From: Akkermansiaceae bacterium
GTDB lineage: Bacteria; Verrucomicrobiota; Verrucomicrobiia; Verrucomicrobiales; Akkermansiaceae
Assembly: GCA_023301645.1 (NCBI GenBank)
Contig: JALZUH010000145.1
Coordinates: 1-12,335, forward strand
Reading direction: 5' to 3'
DNA length: 12,335 bases
Both the position numbers and the translations under genes were made by a program. Positions 7,077 through 12,335 of this stretch are shown here, piece after piece. The notes below the pieces were generated by a model. That model had not been told where the DNA came from. It worked only from the letters and a program-made list of their open reading frames with translations, and ran no database searches. Every line of letters begins with the position of its first letter. Within the stretch, counting starts at the first letter, position 1.

Positions 7077-7937
7077 ATGATTTGCCTATCGAAAGGCACA
7101 ACTACTGTGAACGCACTACCCTCATTTACCCCGGCTAATCCACCTCAATGGGTGTTATCGTTTGATTTTGATGGCACTCTTGTGGATCATGATGGTGACC
7201 CAATGGTGAAGCCTGAGTTCTTCTATCTGATGGAGGAGATGCGCAAGTCACATCGCTCGATTTGGGGGCTTAATACTGGTCGCACACTTACACATGCCCT
7301 TGAGGGCATATTAGAGGCTAAGTTCATGTGGCTACCTGATTTCATCATTGCTCGTGAGCGTGAGATTTACATCAGGAATGAATTTGGTCGGTGGATCGGT
7401 GTTGCAGAGTGGAACAAGAACTGTGAAAAGGCACATAAAGGCTTGTTTCGCAGACATAAAAGACGACTTCAGAAAATCCAGAAATGGGTGGAGGGCAATA
7501 CTGATGCACAATGGGGCTCCCAAGTTGATGAGCCGGCGGGCATTGTTGCTAGTTCGGAAGAGGAGATGAGCTTGATTCTCGAGCACATTGATGCGCAGCT
7601 GCCATCCAGGCGGTCGTTATCTTACCAGCGCAATAGCATTTACCTCCGATTTAGTCATAAGAAATACCACAAGGGGACAGCCTTGGCTGAGCTTGCACGC
7701 CTATACCAGCTTGGAGCTGAAAAGACATTTACAATGGGGGATGGTCACAATGATACCGATATGCTCGATAAGAGTATTGCCCAATACATCGCGTGTCCTG
7801 CCAATGCTCATGAAGAGGTGAAAACCCATGTGCTAGACAATGGTGGTATGGTGACTACAGCTAGTGCTAGTCAGGGTGTTATAGAGGCTTTACTTGAGAT
7901 GCTGCATCAGAAAGAGGATGAGCGCGCTTATGAATAA
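7077..7937 (+). CDS. HAD-superfamily hydrolase, type IIB sugar-phosphatase-like
   Basis: A 286-residue soluble phosphatase of the Cof/sucrose-phosphatase type. Motif I is D-F-D-G-T-L-V-D at 30-37, with D30 the expected nucleophile and D32 the acid/base. Motif II is N-T-G-R (66-69), motif III contains the Lys of K-Y-H-K-G (K199), and motif IV is GDGHNDTDML (221-230), binding Mg. The cap region between motifs II and III (about 85-190) fits type C2B, in which the cap sets specificity; a sugar phosphate is the usual substrate, but the true one is not readable. Residues 113-136 are unusually rich in Lys and Arg. The start is uncertain: ATG 7077 lacks a ribosome-binding site, and GTG 7107 has AAAGG about 10 bases upstream and would remove 10 residues without harming the fold. 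Its stop overlaps the acyltransferase start in the string ATGAATAA, so the two are translated together. Confidence 0.9.
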   Translation: MICLSKGTTTVNALPSFTPANPPQWVLSFDFDGTLVDHDGDPMVKPEFFYLMEEMRKSHRSIWGLNTGRTLTHALEGILEAKFMWLPDFIIAREREIYIRNEFGRWIGVAEWNKNCEKAHKGLFRRHKRRLQKIQKWVEGNTDAQWGSQVDEPAGIVASSEEEMSLILEHIDAQLPSRRSLSYQRNSIYLRFSHKKYHKGTALAELARLYQLGAEKTFTMGDGHNDTDMLDKSIAQYIACPANAHEEVKTHVLDNGGMVTTASASQGVIEALLEMLHQKEDERAYE

Positions 7938-9027
7938 AGAGCGAATACTCTTTATCGATGCTCTTCGTGGCTACGCTATCTTGATGATGATACAGGGGCA
8001 CACGGTGGGTGTTGTTCTTGAGGAGAAGTTACGCACGTCTGATTATGCCGTTTACAGTGTTTGGAATTTCTTTCGCGGTATCACGGCACCGGCGTTTCTT
8101 TTTGCCTCGGGGTTGATTATTTCTTATTTGTTCTTTTTATGCGACGGGGAGAAACGATCACAGCGAGTTAGAAAGTCACTGATTCGTGGTGTAGTGCTTC
8201 TGTTTTTAGGTTCTTTGGTCTTGGTGAAGCCATCGAGTGTCACGCAGTTTTTATCGGGTCATTGGGACGGGATTGGTTTTTATAAACACACGATGGTGCT
8301 GCACATCATAGGTGTCGCGTTACTGGTGACAGTAGGTGTTTTTAAGGTGCTGGGCAACCGCACGCGATGGATTGTCGGGACTATGTTGGCGCTTAGTTTG
8401 TTGGGATACTTTGGTCATCCATGGTTGGCTTCGTGGCAGAGCGGGGTGGGAGTGATTGACTTTTTCATAGTGCCTCGTTCTGGTTCTGTATTCTTGCTGA
8501 CCCCGTGGCTAGGACATTACTTCTTGGGATGTGCCGTTGGTTACGTGACGACGAAGTGGCGGTGGTATGCAGATGTTAAAATATTAGTGGCACTGATCAT
8601 TATCGGTCTCGTTTGGTCGAAAAATCTCTACATGGTTCATCGGATGATTATTGGTATGGAGTGGTTTTCAGCTGACGGATTGGTGCTATTTCAGAAGAGC
8701 TATGACCAGATGTATCGATTGGGTAATGTGATGACTCTTACCGGTGTGATTGCTCTGCTAGCACTTTGGGGGAAAGTTCCTCAGTGGTTACTGCAGAGTG
8801 GTAGAGAGACACTCTTTATTTTTGTATTTCATTGTGTCGTCGTATATTCGGCTATTTTCGGACTAGGATATGCCACACTATGGCGCAGAGAGCTTAATGG
8901 CTGGGAGTCTGGGGGGCTCTCTCTGATAACGATTTCAGCCTTTGTGTTCTTTGCCTGCAAGCTACCTCTCTGGCGCAAGAGTATGAATTTAGCTTGGCTG
9001 AGGCATTCGTCCGCTAGTGAGCGGTGA
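7930..9027 (+). CDS. Multi-pass membrane acyltransferase, HGSNAT/DUF1624-like
   Basis: A 365-residue integral membrane protein with about ten hydrophobic segments. The N terminus has the family signature R-I-L-F-I-D-A-L-R-G-Y-A-I-L-M-M (5-20), Q-G-H-T (22-25) with H24 the probable catalytic His, and FFRGITAPAFLFASG (48-61 and on) at the second segment. These match the heparan-alpha-glucosaminide N-acetyltransferase / DUF1624 group, which moves acetyl or other acyl groups from a cytoplasmic donor to sugars across the membrane. A late-segment H301 (F-V-F-H-C) is also seen. The ATG at 7930 is chosen because it starts 3 residues before the conserved motif, has A-GAGGA upstream, and overlaps the HAD stop by 8 bases. 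Pairing with a sugar-phosphatase-like enzyme suggests modification of an exported or cell-wall sugar, which is inference. No terminator with a U-tract was found after it. Confidence 0.82.
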   Translation: MNKERILFIDALRGYAILMMIQGHTVGVVLEEKLRTSDYAVYSVWNFFRGITAPAFLFASGLIISYLFFLCDGEKRSQRVRKSLIRGVVLLFLGSLVLVKPSSVTQFLSGHWDGIGFYKHTMVLHIIGVALLVTVGVFKVLGNRTRWIVGTMLALSLLGYFGHPWLASWQSGVGVIDFFIVPRSGSVFLLTPWLGHYFLGCAVGYVTTKWRWYADVKILVALIIIGLVWSKNLYMVHRMIIGMEWFSADGLVLFQKSYDQMYRLGNVMTLTGVIALLALWGKVPQWLLQSGRETLFIFVFHCVVVYSAIFGLGYATLWRRELNGWESGGLSLITISAFVFFACKLPLWRKSMNLAWLRHSSASER

Positions 9028-9087
9028 ACTATGATGCGTTATTTTTTGAAAGATTTCTAAGCTTTAGATTGTATTGATCATAGTTCA
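9025..9087. repeat. 11-bp perfect inverted repeat
   Basis: TGAACTATGAT at 9025-9035 is repeated as its exact reverse complement, ATCATAGTTCA, at 9077-9087, with 41 bases between. The left arm begins on the TGA stop codon of the acyltransferase gene. The long AT-rich spacer argues against a normal intrinsic terminator. The arms could be two half-sites for a regulator of the downstream glycoside hydrolase genes, or the base of a longer stem. The match is certain; the role is not. Confidence 0.75.
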
Positions 9088-9144
9088 TTGAATATATTCT
9101 ACGTAACCTATGTAGTATCTATGAACGTTATTAATCTATAAAAT
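9088..9144 (+). promoter_or_regulatory. Candidate promoter/operator region of the glycoside hydrolase pair
   Basis: The 17-base string CTACGTAACCTATGTAG (9099-9115) is a near-perfect palindrome: seven pairs around ACC, one of them G-T. It sits just after a possible -35 (TTGAAT, 9088-9093), and 17 bases on is a poor -10 (TGTAGT, 9111-9116). That is the usual place for a repressor operator. A better -10-like TATAAA occurs at 9137-9142, but so close to the GTG start at 9146 that the transcript would be nearly leaderless, and no -35 fits it. Which promoter is used is not clear. Confidence 0.35.
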
Positions 9145-9145
9145 T

Positions 9146-11689
9146 GTGAAATCATTACTATCTCCATTATTTCTCTTAGTTCTGAGCGGTAGCTCGGTGC
9201 TAGCAGTCGAAAATGCGGCTGAACTGTATCAGAAAATGATACCTGAAGATAAAAACCTGCCTGCCGATTGGGTGGAGTCGCTGACCACGCGTGGTCATGC
9301 ACTTGATGCCGGTATTAAGGGTTCTAAAAAGAATGACAGCCTTCGCTATGTAGGCATGCCCGTTGGTGGTATAGCATGTGGTTCATTGGTCATGGATGGT
9401 GCTGGGCAGCTTTATGCTTGGGATGTATTCGGTCAAAAAAGAGATGGGCTCGTTGAGCAGATTATAGATATACCTGAGGGGTATCCTGGATTCAAAGATC
9501 ACCAAGTCATGAGAACCTTAGACGGTGCGAACTATATGAATCCGCCTAGCTATGAGAAATTCCCACCACCAGTCGATCAAGGTTTCTCAGTCAAAGTCAA
9601 AGGAGGCGCTGAATACCAACTCGGTATGGACGATTGGGATAAGATCGAGTTCACTGGCAAGTGGCCAATGGGTATTGTGGATTATGAAGATGCGGATTCG
9701 CCTCTCAAGGTGACGCTTAATGCTTATTCACCATTCATCCCACTGGATATAGAGCGCTCTAATCTACCAGTAACAGTGATGTCCTACACGGTGACTAATA
9801 CCTCATCTGAAGACCTTACTGTCGAATTTTCAGGTTGGTTAGGCTACCCAAAGGCGGAAAACACGGAGTATAAGCACTCTGATTCCGTCTCAAGCTTGAA
9901 TCATTCATACCCTCTAAAGGTCAAAACGGGGAGAAAGACAATTTCAGTTCAAGGGTCTCTGGGCTTAGCTGTTTTAGGGCAGACTAAGGAATTCAAGAAA
10001 GGAAATTCAAAAGGTCTTATTTCATCGCGCGTCATCGCTGCTGGCAAAAGCGAGACATTCACATCTTTGATCACTTGGCAAGGTGGGCTAGATGTCTATG
10101 CAAGAAGATTTAAGGACTCTCAGGCAGTCACAGACTATGTCGTCAGTAACTTTGATAAGCTATCGTCTGAAACAAAGCTTTGGGTAGATACATGGAATGA
10201 TACTACATTACCCCAGTGGTTTATTGATCGCTCAATGGCTACAGCAAGCACGATGCAAACTTCAAACCTGCAGTTTAATAAAGGTCGCTTCTGGGCGTGG
10301 GAAGGCATTGGTGCAGGAACCGGAACCTGCACACACGTGTGGGCATACGCACAGTCAATGGCGCGTTTGTTCCCTTCATTAGAACGTAACCTCCGAGAGA
10401 AAACTGACTTTGGCTTCGCTCAAACTAAAACAGGTGGTGTGAAGTATAGATCGGTGAACAATAAAAACATTATCGCTATTGACGGCCAGTGCGGCATCGT
10501 AAATAGAACATACCGAGAGCATCTCATTTCAGCGGATTCAGAGTTTTTGAAACGCAACTGGACAGGTGTTAAGAAGGCAATGAACTACCTTATCGAGTTT
10601 GATAAGAATGATGACGCCTATGACGGACTACTTGACGGGGAACAGCATAATACCCTCGATGCCGAGTGGTTTGGTAAGGTTCACGTGCTATGTTCGCTCT
10701 ACCTATCTGCGCTCAGATCGGGTGAAGAGATGGCAATTGAAATGGGTGATAAGGCATTCGAAAAGCTTTGTCGCGACACCTTCAATATGGGTAGCAAGAA
10801 CATCGAAAAGCTCTATAATGGAGAATACTATGTGCAGCTAGAAGACGCCAAGCATCCAGATGCTATTGGAGTAGGCAAGGGTGTATACATCGATCAGGTC
10901 TACGGCCAATTCTGGGCAAACCAGGTAGGGTTAGGCTCTCTCTATGATCAAGATCATATCAAGTCGGCTCTCAACACGATCTGGAAGCATAACTTTATCC
11001 TTGATGCAGGCGAGTTTCGTAAAGAATTCCTCCCGGGTAGATTCTACGCATGGAAGGGTGAGGGAGGAGTTCTCATGTGCACTTGGCCAAATGGCGGTAT
11101 CCGTGAGGATTTCAAAAAGCATTGGCAGTATGGTTACTTCAATGAAATCATGTCAGGTTTCGAACATCAGCTTGCTGCTCACATGATTAGCCAAGAAGAT
11201 GAAGCCTTCATGACAAAGGGACTAGCCATTATGAGGACTATTCATGATCGTTATGCTCCTGAGAAAAGAAATCCGTATAACGAGGTTGAGTATTCAGATT
11301 TCTACGCTCGCGCAATGGCGTCTTACGGCAGCTTCTTAGAAGTCTGTGGATATCACTATAATGGGCCTAAAAAAGAGATCTCTTTCGCGCCCCTTATTTC
11401 GCAAAATAACTTCAAAACTGCCTATACAGCAGCTGAAGGTTGGGGCACATATACTCAGGTCATCGAGCCAAATAAGTTCACAGCCAGTATTGCCCTCAAG
11501 TGGGGTAAACTCTCTCTACAAACTCTCAATTTGAAAGTTGGCGAAGTTGAGCTTGCTAAGATTGTAGTCACTCATAATAACAAGATCCTAGATGCGAAGC
11601 TAACTGAGAAAAACGGCTTGATACAAATCACACTCACAGAACCTGTCAATCTAGTAGCGGGTCAGCAACTCAACATTTTTAATCAATAA
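9146..11689 (+). CDS. Secreted GH116-like glycoside hydrolase (beta-glucosidase/beta-xylosidase type)
   Basis: An 847-residue exported enzyme with a signal peptide at 1-20 (MKSLLSPLFLLVLSGSSVLA, cleavage after V-L-A). The start is GTG at 9146; a TAA lies in frame just upstream, and no Shine-Dalgarno is visible. The N-terminal beta domain (about 60-340) has M-P-V-G-G-I-A-C-G-S (71-80), like the GH116 'PLGGIGTGS' motif. The (alpha/alpha)6 catalytic domain starts near 350. W-A-W-E-G (383-387) holds E386, the probable nucleophile, followed by GTCTHVWAYAQSMARLFPSLE (393-413). N-T-L-D-A-E-W-F-G (502-510) holds D505, the probable acid/base. V-Y-G-Q-F-W (585-590) and SGFEHQLAAHMI (670-681) also match the family. 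The known family acts on beta-linked glucosides, xylosides or GlcNAc; the substrate is not decided here. The two catalytic residues are about 119 apart, shorter than I recall for characterised members. It is followed after 4 bases by a GH117-like gene. Confidence 0.87.
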   Translation: MKSLLSPLFLLVLSGSSVLAVENAAELYQKMIPEDKNLPADWVESLTTRGHALDAGIKGSKKNDSLRYVGMPVGGIACGSLVMDGAGQLYAWDVFGQKRDGLVEQIIDIPEGYPGFKDHQVMRTLDGANYMNPPSYEKFPPPVDQGFSVKVKGGAEYQLGMDDWDKIEFTGKWPMGIVDYEDADSPLKVTLNAYSPFIPLDIERSNLPVTVMSYTVTNTSSEDLTVEFSGWLGYPKAENTEYKHSDSVSSLNHSYPLKVKTGRKTISVQGSLGLAVLGQTKEFKKGNSKGLISSRVIAAGKSETFTSLITWQGGLDVYARRFKDSQAVTDYVVSNFDKLSSETKLWVDTWNDTTLPQWFIDRSMATASTMQTSNLQFNKGRFWAWEGIGAGTGTCTHVWAYAQSMARLFPSLERNLREKTDFGFAQTKTGGVKYRSVNNKNIIAIDGQCGIVNRTYREHLISADSEFLKRNWTGVKKAMNYLIEFDKNDDAYDGLLDGEQHNTLDAEWFGKVHVLCSLYLSALRSGEEMAIEMGDKAFEKLCRDTFNMGSKNIEKLYNGEYYVQLEDAKHPDAIGVGKGVYIDQVYGQFWANQVGLGSLYDQDHIKSALNTIWKHNFILDAGEFRKEFLPGRFYAWKGEGGVLMCTWPNGGIREDFKKHWQYGYFNEIMSGFEHQLAAHMISQEDEAFMTKGLAIMRTIHDRYAPEKRNPYNEVEYSDFYARAMASYGSFLEVCGYHYNGPKKEISFAPLISQNNFKTAYTAAEGWGTYTQVIEPNKFTASIALKWGKLSLQTLNLKVGEVELAKIVVTHNNKILDAKLTEKNGLIQITLTEPVNLVAGQQLNIFNQ

Positions 11690-11693
11690 AACC

Positions 11694-12335
11694 ATGATAC
11701 TTAATAAAACACCATTATTAGCACTACTGACAGTTTCACTACTGTCTTCGTCCTACGCAGAGGAAAAGACAAAGCCATTGCCGAAACTTAGCATCAAATT
11801 GACAGACTTACCTGGCATTGGAGCTGAGGAGTCAGTGATGCGTCGCGATCCAAGTGATGTTATCAAGGTTGATGACTTATATTACGTATATTACTCTAAA
11901 GGATCAGTGCATGCTGGCTATGATGCTACCGTCTGGTATGCTACTTCTCCTGATGGATTTGATTGGACTGAAAAAGGCATGTGCTTGGATCAAGGTGCAA
12001 AAGGCTCAGGGAGCTGGGATGAGGCGAGTGTGTTCACTCCTAATATCCTCGTTGCAGAAGGAAAGTATTGGCTTTTCTTCACTGGGATTTCCGCTAATCC
12101 AGAGTTGTTTCCTGACTCTAAGATCGGTATCGCTGTATCAAGCTCCCCTGATGGGCCATGGGAAAAGTTAGCCTCTAACCCAGTTCTTAAAAACAGTGAT
12201 AATCTTGAAGACTTTGATAGTCACCTCATCGATGATGCCTGCCTGATTAAGCGCGAAGGGAAATATTGGTTTTATTATAAAGGTCGTCAAATGGGTAAGA
12301 GCTCTAAAGAGACAAAGCTTGGTCTAGCCATCGCA
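11694..12335 (+). CDS. Secreted GH117-like beta-propeller glycoside hydrolase (3' truncated)
   Basis: The ATG at 11694 opens a frame that stays open to the right edge (214 residues). A signal peptide covers about 1-22 (hydrophobic core L-L-A-L-L-T-V-S-L-L, cleavage after S-Y-A). The mature part is made of five-bladed-propeller repeats: R-R-D-P-S-D-V-I (50-57, D52 or D55 near the active site), D-L-Y-Y-V-Y-Y-S (61-68), GYDATVWYATSPDG (75-88), W-D-E-A-S-V-F-T-P-N-I-L (108-119), K-Y-W-L-F-F-T, then D-S-H-L-I-D-D-A-C-L-I (176-186) and YWFYYKGRQMG (191-201). These follow the order seen in GH117, whose known members remove 3,6-anhydro-L-galactose from agar oligosaccharides; GH43-like relatives have other substrates. 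The usual H-D-P-C-L of GH117 reads D-D-A-C-L here, so specificity may differ. It is probably co-transcribed with the GH116-like gene. Confidence 0.82.
   Translation, partial: MILNKTPLLALLTVSLLSSSYAEEKTKPLPKLSIKLTDLPGIGAEESVMRRDPSDVIKVDDLYYVYYSKGSVHAGYDATVWYATSPDGFDWTEKGMCLDQGAKGSGSWDEASVFTPNILVAEGKYWLFFTGISANPELFPDSKIGIAVSSSPDGPWEKLASNPVLKNSDNLEDFDSHLIDDACLIKREGKYWFYYKGRQMGKSSKETKLGLAIA

Noticed and set aside
11854..12171. A 105-codon plus-strand frame inside the last gene
   Set aside because: It is out of frame with the signal-peptide-bearing GH117-like protein, which covers the same bases with clear family motifs.

Overview
The window looks like a stretch of chromosome from a Gram-negative member of the Verrucomicrobiota, most likely the marine Rubritalea/Verrucomicrobiales side. 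This is inference from several clues: the truncated secreted protein at the left edge ends in an Asp-rich DxDxDG 'GLEFALGG(N)P' module and a small beta domain typical of verrucomicrobial exported proteins; ispE sits directly beside a squalene/phytoene synthase; there are a LysM lipoprotein and an OmpA-domain protein; and the right end holds a GH116/GH117-type glycoside hydrolase pair of the kind found in algal-polysaccharide-degrading marine bacteria. No rRNA, tRNA, CRISPR array, IS element or phage gene was seen, and no gene-free stretch exceeds about 170 bases.

Layout, left to right. (1) 1-539: C-terminal end of a large secreted protein. It ends at a strong 14-bp bidirectional terminator (582-613) shared with a convergent LysM lipoprotein gene (644-1147, minus). 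(2) 1279-3931, plus strand: ispE, then 2 bases later a squalene/phytoene synthase, then after 80 bases thiG. IspE and ThiG both draw on 1-deoxy-D-xylulose 5-phosphate, so the group joins isoprenoid and thiamin-thiazole synthesis. (3) 3971-5451, minus strand: two adjacent multi-pass membrane proteins of unknown function that look like diverged paralogues of each other. (4) 5620-7021, plus strand, divergent from them: a membrane-anchored protein joining a TonB/TolA-like N-terminal anchor to an OmpA peptidoglycan-binding domain. (5) 7077-9027: a HAD (type IIB, sugar-phosphatase-like) hydrolase overlapping by 8 bases a multi-pass membrane acyltransferase of the HGSNAT/DUF1624 type. (6) 9146-12335: a secreted GH116-like beta-glycosidase followed 4 bases later by a secreted GH117-like beta-propeller hydrolase that runs off the right edge. 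The intergenic region before this pair holds an 11-bp perfect inverted repeat and a 17-bp palindrome that could be control sites.

Most of the window is housekeeping and envelope genes. The least explained parts are the paired membrane proteins with the divergent TonB-like/OmpA fusion, the overlapping HAD-acyltransferase pair, and the start of what is probably a polysaccharide-utilisation locus at the right end. No clearly new defence or mobile system is visible. Ribosome-binding sites are weak or absent at most starts, so start choices rest mainly on family alignment and signal-peptide position.
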